In this document: positions 1-8,060 of the stretch, piece after piece | Layout of the letters: every line of letters begins with the position of its first letter | Position numbering within the stretch: position 1 is the stretch's first letter | Assembly: GCF_003217095.1 (NCBI RefSeq) | Contig: NZ_QJSR01000002.1 | Span: forward strand, 806,001-870,000 | DNA length: 64,000 nt | Reading direction: 5' to 3' | From: Rhizobium sp. PP-CC-3A-592 | Lineage (GTDB): Bacteria; Pseudomonadota; Alphaproteobacteria; Rhizobiales; Rhizobiaceae | The notes under the pieces: generated by a model | Database searches by the model: none | What the model saw: only the letters and a program-made list of their open reading frames with translations | Told to the model about the DNA's origin: nothing | Translations under genes and position numbers: made by a program

Positions 1-125
1 GTGTCTGGATCGTCCCCATATGTGCCTGGACCCTGCTTTTACGGCTCCGCTTTCCGGGCGAAGACGACAAAAGACATCAAACTTGAGGGCGCGGTTCGAA
101 TATCGTTGCAGTGGAATGGAACGGG

Positions 126-153
126 CTTAAAATCGCTGCGAGACACACTATCT
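126..153 (+). promoter_or_regulatory. Candidate promoter of clpS-clpA
   Basis: A CTTAAA box at 126-131 and a CTATCT box at 148-153 are separated by 16 bases. They resemble the alphaproteobacterial housekeeping or heat-shock pattern CTTGAM-N16/17-CYTATNT. They lie about 65 bases before the clpS start, a suitable distance. The match is imperfect and rests on inspection only. Confidence 0.3.
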
Positions 154-218
154 GATGTGTCATGGAATGGTCGCAATGGGCTCCCAAGTTTTGCGACCCC
201 ACGAGGGAATGAAGACGA

Positions 219-569
219 ATGATCGCTCTGCCGATCCGGATGGCCAAGAGTGGCGATGGGAATGGTGATTCCAATCGTGGTACCTCGGTCATTACCCGGA
301 CGAAGACACAGACCAAGAAGCCGAGCCTGTACCGCGTGCTGCTTCTCAACGACGACTACACGCCGATGGAGTTCGTGATCCACGTGCTGGAGCGTTTCTT
401 CCAGAAGGATACCGAGGCGGCGACACTGATCATGCTGAGTGTCCACAATCACGGCGTCGGGGAATGCGGCGTCTTTACCTACGAAGTCGCCGAAACCAAA
501 GTGACGCAGGTGATGGATTTCGCCCGCCAGCATCAGCACCCGCTGCAATGCGTCATGGAAAAGAAATGA
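219..569 (+). CDS. clpS: ATP-dependent Clp protease adaptor ClpS
   Basis: 116 aa cytosolic adaptor that hands N-degron substrates (proteins with bulky N-terminal residues) to ClpAP. A variable, charged N-terminal tail of about 33 residues precedes the compact ClpS core, which starts at [16 protein letters not shown] and contains the conserved [10 protein letters not shown] loop and the downstream helix and strand ending CVMEKK. The length is normal for the rhizobial form with an extended N-terminus. The ATG at 219 has a GAGGG 11 bases upstream; an internal ATG eight codons in is a possible alternative. clpA follows after 9 bases and its ribosome-binding site overlaps the clpS stop, so the two are almost certainly co-transcribed and coupled. 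Confidence 0.96.
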   Translation: MIALPIRMAKSGDGNGDSNRGTSVITRTKTQTKKPSLYRVLLLNDDYTPMEFVIHVLERFFQKDTEAATLIMLSVHNHGVGECGVFTYEVAETKVTQVMDFARQHQHPLQCVMEKK

Positions 570-578
570 GGATCCGAC

Positions 579-3092
579 GTGCCAACATTTTCAACAAGCC
601 TTGAAAAGGCGCTGCACCAGGCTCTCACGCTGGCCAACGAGCGCCACCACGAATATGCGACACTCGAACACCTGCTGCTGGCGCTGATCGACGATGGCGA
701 TGCGGCTGCCGTCATGGGCGCCTGCAACGTCAACCTCGATGCCTTGCGCAAGACGGTGTCGGACTATGTCGACAACGAACTCGGCAACCTGATCACCGGC
801 TATGACGAGGACTCGAAGCCGACCGCCGGCTTCCAGCGCGTCATCCAGCGCGCAGTCATCCATGTGCAGTCTTCCGGCCGCGAGGAAGTGACGGGCGCGA
901 ACGTGCTCGTCGCCATCTTCGCCGAGCGGGAAAGCCATGCGGCCTATTTCCTGCAGGAGCAGGAGATGACGCGCTACGACGCCGTCAACTTCATCAGCCA
1001 CGGCATCGGCAAGCGGCCGGGCGCTTCGGAAACGCGCACGCCGCGCGGCGCCGAGGATACCGACGAGGCGCCGAAGGCGTCGCGCGACCAGGACGAGGGC
1101 GGCCCCAAGAAGCCGCAGGATGCCCTGACCGCCTATTGCGTCAATCTCAACGAGAAGGCCAAGATCGGCAAGATCGACCCGCTGATCGGCCGCCACACCG
1201 AGGTCAACCGCACGATCCAGGTCCTGTGCCGTCGTTCCAAGAACAACCCGCTCTATGTGGGCGATCCGGGCGTGGGCAAGACGGCGATCGCCGAAGGCCT
1301 TGCCAAGCGCATCGTCGAGAAGAAGGTGCCGGAAGCGTTGCAGGACGCGACGATCTTCTCGCTCGACATGGGCACGCTGCTGGCCGGCACCCGCTATCGC
1401 GGTGACTTCGAGGAACGTTTGAAGCAGGTCGTCAAGGAGCTCGAGGAGTATCCGGGCGCCGTGCTGTTCATCGACGAGATCCACACCGTCATCGGTGCGG
1501 GTGCGACGTCGGGCGGTGCCATGGATGCGTCGAACCTTCTGAAGCCGGCGCTGTCGTCCGGCGCGATTCGCTGCATCGGCTCGACCACCTACAAGGAATA
1601 TCGCCAGTTCTTCGAAAAGGACCGGGCGCTGGTGCGCCGCTTCCAGAAGATCGACGTCGTCGAACCGACCATCGACGACACGATCGAGATCATGAAGGGC
1701 CTGAAGCCCTACTTCGAGGACTATCACAAGCTGAAATACTCGAACGAGGCCATCAAGTCCGCCGTCGAGCTGTCGGCCCGCTACATCAATGACCGCAAGC
1801 TGCCGGACAAGGCGATCGACGTGATCGACGAGACCGGTGCGGCCCAGATGCTGCTGCCGCTCAACAAGCGGCGCAAGCTGATCACCGAGAAGGAAATCGA
1901 GGCGACCATCGCGACGATGGCGCGCATTCCGCCCAAGACCGTTTCGAAGGACGACGAGACCGTTCTCGCCAACCTCGAAAAGGAACTGCGCTCGGTCGTC
2001 TACGGGCAGGACCTCGCGATCGAGGCGCTGTCCTCGGCCATCAAGCTGGCGCGGGCAGGCCTTCGCGAGCCGAACAAGCCGATCGGTTCCTACGTCTTCT
2101 CCGGCCCGACGGGCGTGGGCAAGACGGAGGTTGCCAAGCAGTTGGCCGTCTCGCTGGGCGTGGAACTGCTGCGGTTCGACATGTCGGAATATATGGAACG
2201 CCACACGGTCTCGCGGCTGCTCGGCGCACCTCCCGGCTATGTCGGCTTCGACCAGGGCGGTCTGTTGACCGATGGCATCGACCAGCATCCGCATTCGGTT
2301 CTGCTGCTCGACGAAATCGAGAAGGCGCATCCGGACCTGTTCAACATCCTGCTGCAGGTCATGGATCATGGCCAGCTGACAGACCACAACGGCAAGAAGA
2401 TCGACTTCCGCAACGTCATCCTGATCATGACGACCAATGCGGGCGCGTCCGACATGGCCAAGGCCGCTTTCGGCTTCGGCTCGTCCAAGCGCGAGGGCGA
2501 GGATGTGGAGGCGCTGAACCGCCTGTTCACGCCCGAGTTCCGCAACCGTCTCGATGCGGTGATCCCGTTCGGCTCGCTGCCGACGCCGGTCATCCATCAG
2601 GTCGTGCAGAAGTTCGTGATGCAGCTGGAAACCCAGCTGTCGGAACGCAACGTCACGTTTGACCTGCACGAGGATGCGATCGCCTGGCTGTCCGACAAGG
2701 GCTACGACGAGAAGATGGGCGCCCGCCCGCTGTCTCGCGTGATCCAGGAGCACATCAAGAAGCCGCTCGCCGAGGAGATCCTGTTCGGCAAGCTGAAGAA
2801 GGGCGGCGTCGTCAAGGTCACCGTCGGTCTGAAGCCGGACGGCAAGAAGGGGCTCATCCTCGAGACGATCTCGGAGACGGCCCGCATCAAGCCGAAGGCC
2901 GAGGTGGAGCAGAAGCCCCGCAAGCCGACCAAGGCCGCCAAGGCCGCCGAAATGGAAACCGTGGGTGCCGACACCGGGCCGAAGCCGAAGAAGGCGAAGT
3001 CCGACGACACGGACGCGACCGCGGCCAAGGATGCCGGCGCCGACGCCGCGCCCCGCAAGGGCCGGACGGTTCCGAAGGTGCCCCGGAAGTAA
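579..3092 (+). CDS. clpA: ATP-dependent Clp protease ATP-binding subunit ClpA
   Basis: 837 aa AAA+ unfoldase that feeds substrates, including those delivered by ClpS, into ClpP. The N-terminal ClpN repeat domain covers about residues 1-145. AAA domain 1 has Walker A GDPGVGKT near 228-235 and Walker B VLFIDEIHT near 296; AAA domain 2 has Walker A GPTGVGKT near 509, then the C-terminal D2-small domain. The start is GTG at 579, preceded by GAGGA at 568-572 which overlaps the clpS stop. After about residue 765 there is an extra low-complexity tail of roughly 70 residues rich in Lys, Ala, Pro and Asp that E. coli ClpA lacks. A strong terminator follows 24 bases after the stop, so the operon ends here. 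Confidence 0.97.
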   Translation: MPTFSTSLEKALHQALTLANERHHEYATLEHLLLALIDDGDAAAVMGACNVNLDALRKTVSDYVDNELGNLITGYDEDSKPTAGFQRVIQRAVIHVQSSGREEVTGANVLVAIFAERESHAAYFLQEQEMTRYDAVNFISHGIGKRPGASETRTPRGAEDTDEAPKASRDQDEGGPKKPQDALTAYCVNLNEKAKIGKIDPLIGRHTEVNRTIQVLCRRSKNNPLYVGDPGVGKTAIAEGLAKRIVEKKVPEALQDATIFSLDMGTLLAGTRYRGDFEERLKQVVKELEEYPGAVLFIDEIHTVIGAGATSGGAMDASNLLKPALSSGAIRCIGSTTYKEYRQFFEKDRALVRRFQKIDVVEPTIDDTIEIMKGLKPYFEDYHKLKYSNEAIKSAVELSARYINDRKLPDKAIDVIDETGAAQMLLPLNKRRKLITEKEIEATIATMARIPPKTVSKDDETVLANLEKELRSVVYGQDLAIEALSSAIKLARAGLREPNKPIGSYVFSGPTGVGKTEVAKQLAVSLGVELLRFDMSEYMERHTVSRLLGAPPGYVGFDQGGLLTDGIDQHPHSVLLLDEIEKAHPDLFNILLQVMDHGQLTDHNGKKIDFRNVILIMTTNAGASDMAKAAFGFGSSKREGEDVEALNRLFTPEFRNRLDAVIPFGSLPTPVIHQVVQKFVMQLETQLSERNVTFDLHEDAIAWLSDKGYDEKMGARPLSRVIQEHIKKPLAEEILFGKLKKGGVVKVTVGLKPDGKKGLILETISETARIKPKAEVEQKPRKPTKAAKAAEMETVGADTGPKPKKAKSDDTDATAAKDAGADAAPRKGRTVPKVPRK

Positions 3093-3115
3093 ACGCGGGC
3101 GATAGAGAACGAGAG

Positions 3116-3142
3116 ATGCCGGGCCCTGTGCCCGGCATTTTT
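3116..3142 (+). terminator. Rho-independent terminator after clpA
   Basis: A perfect 9-bp GC-rich stem (ATGCCGGGC at 3116-3124 with GCCCGGCAT at 3130-3138) has a 5-base loop and is followed at once by a T-run. It closes the clpS-clpA unit. Confidence 0.9.
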
Positions 3143-3169
3143 GTTTGTTGGAGGCGTGCTGAAGACCCG

Positions 3170-3240
3170 CGTCGTCCTGCGCGGGCCTGTCCCGAGCATC
3201 TGCAACGGATTGATTTCATTGCGGTCAGCAGTTTCTCGGC
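3170..3240. repeat. Decayed copy of the 86-bp palindromic mosaic repeat (family B)
   Basis: This resembles the left part and centre of the complete copies at 11577-11662 and 32389-32474: a palindrome around CGGGCCTGTCCCGAGCATC, then the TCTGCAACGG...TCAGCAG centre. The right palindrome is absent. It sits in the clpA to MFS gap (3093-3334), which otherwise holds only the clpA terminator. Confidence 0.65.
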
Positions 3241-3334
3241 AATTTGGCGCAGCGCGAAACCGGCGCCAATGGCAATGCCTTCGTTTTGTCGCGGCGGCTC
3301 CGAAGACGTGGGCCTCCGGACTGTATATCCCCGT

Positions 3335-4540
3335 CTACCGAACCGCCTCGATCACCCCTGCGTCACCCTTCCTTGCCCATTCGGTCAGCACGAAAGCGAC
3401 GATGCCGGCGAGGGCGAGGGCTGTGGCGAGGGTGAAGAGGGTTCCGTCGTAGAACCGGCCGAAGAGTGTGGCGAAGAGGGCGGAGACGAGGCTGGAGCCG
3501 GAGGCGATGAGGGAGGCGCCGAGGCCGGCCATGTTGCCGAGCGAGCGCATGGCCATGGCGTTGAGATTGCCGAAGAGGATGCCGATGGCAAAGAAGGCGG
3601 GGAAGGCGGACAGCAGGAAGAGGGCGAGCGGTGGTTTGCCGGACCAGAAGGCGGATGCCGCAAGCATCGCCAGTCCGGCTGCGATGAGGCCGGCATAGCC
3701 GGCGCGTGCCATCGCCTCCATGCCATAGCGGGAGACGCATCGCGCATTGACGAAGGAGGCGAGGCCGACGCCCACGGCAAGGAGCGCGAAGTAGAGCGGG
3801 AAGGTTTCGGCGATACCGTAAATGTCGAAGAAGAGATCGGCGGCGGTCGCGAGATAGAGGAGCTGCGCGCCGAAGACGAGGCCGGTCGCGAGGATGAGGA
3901 GCACCACGCGGCGGGATGCGAGGATGCGGCCGGCGTTCGCCAGGAGGCTTTTCGGGCGGAGGGGAATGCGGCGGGCCGGGGGCAGCGTTTCGGGTTGGCG
4001 ACGGAAGAACCAGATGCCGAGGAGGGCCGCGATGGCGAGGTAGGCTGCGAAGATGGCGCGCCAGCCGGCCAGCATCATCAGGCCTTGCGCCAGAAGCGGC
4101 GCCAGCATGGGCACGAGGATGAAGAGCGTGAACATGAAGGACAGGATGCGCGCCATGGGATCGCCCTCGAACTGGTCGCGGATCATCGCGCGCGTGGCGA
4201 TCTTCGGACCGGCCACGCCGATACCCTGCAGGATGCGGCCGAGCACCAGCATGGGAAGCGATGTCGACTGGAGGGCGACGAGGGTGCCCACGGCATAGAG
4301 GCCGAGGCCGAGAAGGAGCGCCTTGCGACGCCCGATGGCGTCCGACAGGGGCCCGAGGAAGAGCTCGCCGATGGCCATGCCGAAGATGAACAGCGCGATG
4401 ATGGACTGGGTGGAGAGCGGCGGCGCGGCGGCCATCTCCATCCCGATCCGGCGGAGCGCCGGCAGGAGGCCATCGATGCTGAGCGCCGTGAGGGAGGTCA
4501 GGCAGGCGTAAAGGACGATCCGCTCGCGCAGGCTGGTCAT
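3335..4540 (-). CDS. MFS transporter, Bcr/CflA (multidrug efflux) type
   Basis: 401 aa inner-membrane protein of the major facilitator superfamily, DHA1 group. About twelve hydrophobic segments are visible. The cytoplasmic motif A between TM2 and TM3 reads GPLSDAIGRRKALLLG, and motif C-like glycines follow in LGRILQGIGVAGP, which is typical of drug/H+ antiporters of the Bcr/CflA subfamily. The ATG at 4540 has GAGAGGA upstream on the minus strand. It is a single leftward gene convergent with clpA. The substrate cannot be told from sequence; bicyclomycin or other drug export and sugar or amino-acid efflux are all possible within this family. Confidence 0.88.
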   Translation of the reverse strand: MTSLRERIVLYACLTSLTALSIDGLLPALRRIGMEMAAAPPLSTQSIIALFIFGMAIGELFLGPLSDAIGRRKALLLGLGLYAVGTLVALQSTSLPMLVLGRILQGIGVAGPKIATRAMIRDQFEGDPMARILSFMFTLFILVPMLAPLLAQGLMMLAGWRAIFAAYLAIAALLGIWFFRRQPETLPPARRIPLRPKSLLANAGRILASRRVVLLILATGLVFGAQLLYLATAADLFFDIYGIAETFPLYFALLAVGVGLASFVNARCVSRYGMEAMARAGYAGLIAAGLAMLAASAFWSGKPPLALFLLSAFPAFFAIGILFGNLNAMAMRSLGNMAGLGASLIASGSSLVSALFATLFGRFYDGTLFTLATALALAGIVAFVLTEWARKGDAGVIEAVR

Positions 4541-5175
4541 GGGTGTCCTCTCGGGCGGGATGGCGGTTGCAGGTTGGGTGACCTGTGCGGGCTGGGCCAG
4601 ACGGCTGTCAAGGTCATCCGGGATTTTGGGGTATCGTAAACCCTATGCCGTTCTTGCCGTAGCGGGAACACGGGGACATGCAAATCTCTGAGGGGATGGC
4701 AGCCATACTGCCGGCGAAACGCTGCGTGGATTTCTAGCGATGAGATGTCACGAGCGGCCAACCACCCTCCGTCATCCCGGACTTGATGCGGGATCCAGCG
4801 ACCTCACATCCGTCAGGTCGGAAGAGTTTTTTCAGCCCACAAGACGTGTGCTGGCTGGATCCCGGATCAAGTCCGGGATGACGGGGAGGTGGATGGGTAG
4901 TCCCTTCAGGATCGCACTTTTGCAGAAAGAGCCTTTTCTGTATGGACCTTGTCGCGAGGTGCCGCATCGCATCGGGAGGGAGATGCCGTCCCGCTTTCCT
5001 GTTGGATGCGGCGCTGTATCGGTTGCGCTTTTCGGGCGTGGCTTACGTGGTCGTCGACCGGCGCTGCGTGACAGGAATGGCTTGACGGGGGATGGTCGTC
5101 GCGCCATCTGGTCCGGCATAGAGATTCAGGCACCGTTTGCAGCCGAGAAGGCGGGGCGGGTGCGGGAAGGGCGGC
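4541..5175. other. Gene-poor spacer between divergent MFS and azlC genes
   Basis: About 635 bases without a supported gene. It holds mosaic repeat copy A1 (4766-4889). The rest must contain the divergent promoters; a TTGACG box at 5082-5087 with a poor CATCTG box 17 bases further on (5105-5110) is the only azlC promoter candidate I see. Reading frames crossing the region translate the palindromes and look spurious. Confidence 0.6.
4766..4889. repeat. Mosaic palindromic repeat, family A, copy 1
   Basis: About 124 bp. The two ends are long inverted repeats (each about 33 bp, starting CCTCCGTCATCCCGG and ending in the complement), and the core contains a smaller dyad around CTCACATCCGTCAGGTC. 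Copies 2 (7396-7517) and 3 (35384-35506) carry the same core in the opposite orientation. The form matches rhizobial intergenic mosaic elements (RIME type): palindromic and non-coding. Confidence 0.85.
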
Positions 5176-5922
5176 GTGGCTTACTTCAGGGATGATGGTA
5201 GCGAGGGAACGGCGGGGTTCTGGTTCCTGAAGGGCATGCAGGGCATTTTCAGCCTGCCGGCGGCGATCCTGTTGATTTCCTTCGTCGGCTTTACGGCCTT
5301 CGCGCAGCAGTCGGGCGTGCCCGTCGATCAGGCGGTGTTCATGACGGGGATCGTCTGGGCGCTGCCGGCAAAGCTCATTCTCGTGGGCTCGATCCAGTCG
5401 GGGGCCAATCTTTTCGCGGCCTTCGTGGCGGTGACGCTGTCGTCGATCCGGCTGATGCCGATGGTGGCGGCGCTGATCCCCGAGATTCGCGCGGAAAAGA
5501 CCCGCACCTGGGTGCTGCTGATCGTCTCCCACCTGATCGCGGTGACGGCCTGGGTCATGGCGATGGAGCGCGTGCAGCATGTGCCGCGGGTGCACCGGGT
5601 CTCCTATGTGCTGGGCCTTGGCTTGACCCTCGTGCTCGCCAATATGCTCGTGGTCGGCGTGCTCTACCAGTATGTGGCGGAGTTTCCGCCGATCGTTGCC
5701 GGTTGTCTGTTCTTCCTGACGCCGGTCTATTTCCTCGCCTCCATCTGGAGTTCCGGGCGGCATCCGGTCATCCATATCGCGCTGGTCGTCGGCCTGCTGC
5801 TCGGGCCGTTTGCCACGCTGTATGCGCCGGATTTCGATCTGCTCCTCTCCGGCATCGTCGGGGGGACGCTCGCCTGGGGGCTCGACGTGCTGCGGCGCCG
5901 GCGGCTGGAGGCACGGGTTTGA
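5176..5922 (+). CDS. azlC: AzlC family branched-chain amino acid exporter, large subunit
   Basis: 248 aa integral membrane protein of the AzlC family, the large partner of a two-subunit exporter for branched-chain amino acids and analogues (LIV-E class). Conserved features are the N-terminal GFWFLKGMQGIFSLPAAILLISFVG stretch (given in part), the small-residue loop QSGVPVDQAVFMTGIVWALPAKLI, and about six hydrophobic segments. The family name is secure; the substrate is inferred. I chose GTG at 5176, preceded by GGGAAGG, because codons upstream of it are not conserved-looking. The azlD partner follows after a 17-base tandem repeat. Confidence 0.85.
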   Translation: MAYFRDDGSEGTAGFWFLKGMQGIFSLPAAILLISFVGFTAFAQQSGVPVDQAVFMTGIVWALPAKLILVGSIQSGANLFAAFVAVTLSSIRLMPMVAALIPEIRAEKTRTWVLLIVSHLIAVTAWVMAMERVQHVPRVHRVSYVLGLGLTLVLANMLVVGVLYQYVAEFPPIVAGCLFFLTPVYFLASIWSSGRHPVIHIALVVGLLLGPFATLYAPDFDLLLSGIVGGTLAWGLDVLRRRRLEARV

Positions 5923-5998
5923 GAGGCCCGGGTTTGATGGGGGCTCGGGTTTGATGGGGGCCCGGGTTTGATGGGGGAATGGGTTTGATGGGGGAATG
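5914..5998 (+). repeat. 17-bp tandem repeat spanning the azlC stop and the azlD start
   Basis: The word CGGGTTTGA with its flanking G-rich sequence recurs with 17-base spacing: TTTGA occurs at 5918-5922 (first unit, shorter spacing), 5933, 5950, 5967 and 5984. The first unit contains the azlC stop codon and the last lies just before the azlD ATG. Each unit carries a TGA and a G-run, so the array also supplies the G-rich ribosome-binding region of azlD. Confidence 0.85.
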
Positions 5999-6001
5999 GG
6001 C

Positions 6002-6346
6002 ATGAACTGGCAACCGGATGCCTGGGGCTACGTGTTCATCGCGATTGCCGGGTTTCTGGCGACCGACATCTGGCGGTGGCTCGGCGTCGTCGCCGGGCGG
6101 CGGCTGCGGGAGGATTCCGAGGTCCTCAACTGGGTGCGGGCGGTGGCGACCGCGCTGGTGGCGGGCGTCGTCTCCAAGCTCATCGTGTTTCCCACGGGCG
6201 TTCTGGAAAGCTCGCCGCTCTGGCTGCGCGTCGGGTCGATTGCGGTCGGCGCGCTTGCCTTCTTTCTGGGGCGGCAGGTGCCGGCCATCGGCATCGCCGC
6301 GGCCATCGCCTTTCTGGGGGCGGGGCTCTATCTTCTCGGGTTCTGA
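6002..6346 (+). CDS. azlD: AzlD family branched-chain amino acid exporter, small subunit
   Basis: 114 aa with four hydrophobic segments, the expected size and topology for AzlD, the small subunit that works with AzlC. It begins MNWQPDAWGYVFIAIAGFLATDIWRWLG. ATG at 6002 is preferred over the in-frame ATG at 5996 because the GGGGG run of the preceding tandem repeat then sits at Shine-Dalgarno distance. It follows azlC by 79 bases made only of tandem repeat, so the two genes are probably one operon whose spacing can change with repeat number. Confidence 0.85.
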   Translation: MNWQPDAWGYVFIAIAGFLATDIWRWLGVVAGRRLREDSEVLNWVRAVATALVAGVVSKLIVFPTGVLESSPLWLRVGSIAVGALAFFLGRQVPAIGIAAAIAFLGAGLYLLGF

Positions 6347-6367
6347 CACGAGATAAGCGGAGGCCCT

Positions 6368-7372
6368 ATGGCCAGAGACACCTCAGGTATGATCGACGGG
6401 CGGATGCCGCGTCGGGATGCGGGCGATGGCCGTCTGCTTCAGCGTCCGGCCTCGGGGCCCGGGCGGGCGGTGCTCTGCCTTCGCTGGCTGGTGCTGGCCG
6501 CGCTCGGCGTGCTGCTCGTCGTCGTCAATCCGCTGGCGGACCGGGCGGCGCAGTATAATCGGGACGTCACCATCGGCAGCACGGCGCTCTACGGCACGCT
6601 GCGGGTGATGAACTCGGTGATGAGCGTCGCCAAAGATGCGGATGTGACCGGCGGGGTCGGGGTGGCCTCGGTCACCGCGAGCCCGGGACAACTGCTGCAG
6701 CCGGTGACGAACACGATCGACCGGATGGCCGACCTGCTCTTCTGGCTCGCCATCGTCTCGGGCGTGCTGTCGACGTTGTTCCTGCCGGTCGCCAAGGTGG
6801 CGGCCATCGGGCTCGCCGGCGTGTCGCTGCTGCGCGCATGTGTCAGCCTCACGCGACGCCGGCTGCCGCGCTCTGCGGAGCGGCTGGCGCATGCGGTGCT
6901 GACGCTCTGCCTGCTGGGTGCGGTCGTGCTGCCGCTGTCCTATGCCATCGCCTTCCACGCCGGCGCGCGGATGACGGACGATGCCTGGCAGGGCGCGACC
7001 GTCGTGTTCGACCGGATCAATGCGGATTACGATGCGGAGGCCGTCGGGCAGATCGATGCGCTCCGGGACAGCCACGTGCCCGCCGTTCCGCAAGCCGCAC
7101 CGGATACGAGTTTCCTCGGGCGGCTCGGATCGGCGGTCGATCAGTCGCAATCGGCGATCTCGGGCACGGTCTCGGCGGCCTCCGGGCTGGTGACGTCGCT
7201 GACGGAGGGCGTTGCGTCGAAGACCAAGGTCATCACCGACGGCATCGCGATCTCGTCCGACCTGTTCACGGCCTCGATCGCGATTGCGGTTTCCTACCTC
7301 GTGAAGATTCTCGTCATGCCGCTGCTGATTCTCGGCGCGGCGCTGTTTTTAATGCGGGCGGCGTTTCGGTAG
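6368..7372 (+). CDS. Membrane protein of unknown function downstream of azlCD
   Basis: 334 aa; I do not recognise the family. Hydrophobic segments fall near residues 35-55, 122-157 (probably two helices), 175-198 and 308-332. A periplasmic or cytoplasmic loop of about 110 residues between the third and last segments is rich in Ser, Ala and Thr (FLGRLGSAVDQSQSAISGTV and on). It starts at ATG 6368 with a GGAGG just upstream, 21 bases after azlD, so it is likely translated from the same transcript. A role connected with amino-acid export is only suggested by position. Mosaic repeat A2 begins 23 bases after its stop. Confidence 0.7.
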   Translation: MARDTSGMIDGRMPRRDAGDGRLLQRPASGPGRAVLCLRWLVLAALGVLLVVVNPLADRAAQYNRDVTIGSTALYGTLRVMNSVMSVAKDADVTGGVGVASVTASPGQLLQPVTNTIDRMADLLFWLAIVSGVLSTLFLPVAKVAAIGLAGVSLLRACVSLTRRRLPRSAERLAHAVLTLCLLGAVVLPLSYAIAFHAGARMTDDAWQGATVVFDRINADYDAEAVGQIDALRDSHVPAVPQAAPDTSFLGRLGSAVDQSQSAISGTVSAASGLVTSLTEGVASKTKVITDGIAISSDLFTASIAIAVSYLVKILVMPLLILGAALFLMRAAFR

Positions 7373-7395
7373 GGCGGAAGGACACGGTCTATTTC

Positions 7396-7517
7396 CCTCC
7401 GTCATTCCGGGCTTGACCCTGAATCCAGCCAGCACACGTCTGTGGGCTGAAAAGACTCTTCCGACCTGACGGACGTCAGGTCACTGGATTCCGGGTCAAG
7501 CCCGGAATGACGGAGGG
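7396..7517. repeat. Mosaic palindromic repeat, family A, copy 2
   Basis: About 122 bp with long terminal inverted repeats (CCTCCGTCATTCCGGGC... and its complement ending ...ATGACGGAGG) and an internal dyad GACCTGACG/GTCAGGTC. Its right flank (ATCGCACCGTTGCGGAAA) resembles the right flank of copy 1 (ATCGCACTTTTGCAGAAA), although the cores are inverted relative to each other. Confidence 0.88.
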
Positions 7518-7561
7518 GGATTTTTCTGGCCTCCAGAATCGCACCGTTGCGGAAATGGACG

Positions 7562-7595
7562 GTTGCAGATGCTCGGGACAGGCCCGAGCATGACG
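7562..7595. repeat. Half copy of the 86-bp palindromic repeat (family B)
   Basis: Only one palindrome arm remains (GATGCTCGGGACAGGCCCGA, then GCATGACG), preceded by the family TTGCA word. It lies 3' of the HIT gene in the convergent gap and could act as a transcription stop for both sides. Confidence 0.6.
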
Positions 7596-7618
7596 AAAGA
7601 GAGCGTGGGGCGGCTTCC

Positions 7619-8041
7619 TCAGCCCAATGCGGCGCGGAGTTTTTCGGCGTTGGCCTTCAGGATGTCGCCGTCTTCCATGGTGCCGGAATGGGCGCGCATG
7701 GGCTGGCCTTCGTGGCGGGGGATGATGTGGAAATGGAGGTGGAAGACGGACTGGCCGGCAGGGGCTTCGTTGAACTGCATGATGGTGATGCCGTCGGCCG
7801 CGAAGGCCTTTTTGGAGGCGACGGCGAGTTTTTGGACGGCGGCGATCAAGGCGGGCAGGGTGGCGGGGTCGGCGTCGAGCAGGTTGCGCGAGGGGGATTT
7901 CGGCACGACGAGTGCGTGGCCGTCGGCCTGCGGCATGACGTCCAGGAAGGCGATGACGGCGTCATCTTCGTAGACCGTGTGGGAGGGGATCTCGCCGCGC
8001 AGGATCTTTGCGAAGATGTTGTTGGTGTCGTACTGGGTCAT
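7619..8041 (-). CDS. HIT family nucleotide-binding protein
   Basis: 140 aa histidine triad protein of the Hint branch. The signature HLHFHIIPRH (His-x-His-x-His) near the C-terminus is intact, and the N-terminal region NIFAKILRGEIPSHTVYEDD is typical. Family members hydrolyse nucleoside phosphoramidates or bind nucleotides; the physiological substrate is unknown. The start at 8041 (MTQYDTNN) has AAGGGA upstream; the longer frame is not conserved-looking. It is the last gene of a leftward set after the DUF482 protein, 19 bases apart. Confidence 0.9.
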   Translation of the reverse strand: MTQYDTNNIFAKILRGEIPSHTVYEDDAVIAFLDVMPQADGHALVVPKSPSRNLLDADPATLPALIAAVQKLAVASKKAFAADGITIMQFNEAPAGQSVFHLHFHIIPRHEGQPMRAHSGTMEDGDILKANAEKLRAALG

Positions 8042-8060
8042 GAGAGGTCCCTTGTAAATT

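Noticed and set aside
91-115. RpoH-type promoter candidate (CTTGAG ... AATATCG) before clpS
   Set aside because: Spacing is about 15 bases and the -10 box is poor; the 126-153 candidate fits better.
1-222. Plus-strand frame at the window start
   Set aside because: Overlaps clpS by 4 bases, lacks a ribosome-binding site in view and has no recognisable features; more likely the clpS leader.
591-2753. 720-codon open frame on the minus strand opposite clpA
   Set aside because: Mirror frame of a highly GC-biased gene; the protein has no domain and clpA is unmistakable.
3116-4639. 507-codon plus-strand frame over the MFS gene
   Set aside because: Glu/Gly-rich translation of the antisense strand, crossing the clpA terminator and a repeat.
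5914-5998. Possible CRISPR array
   Set aside because: Units are only 17 bases with no unique spacers; it is a simple tandem repeat.
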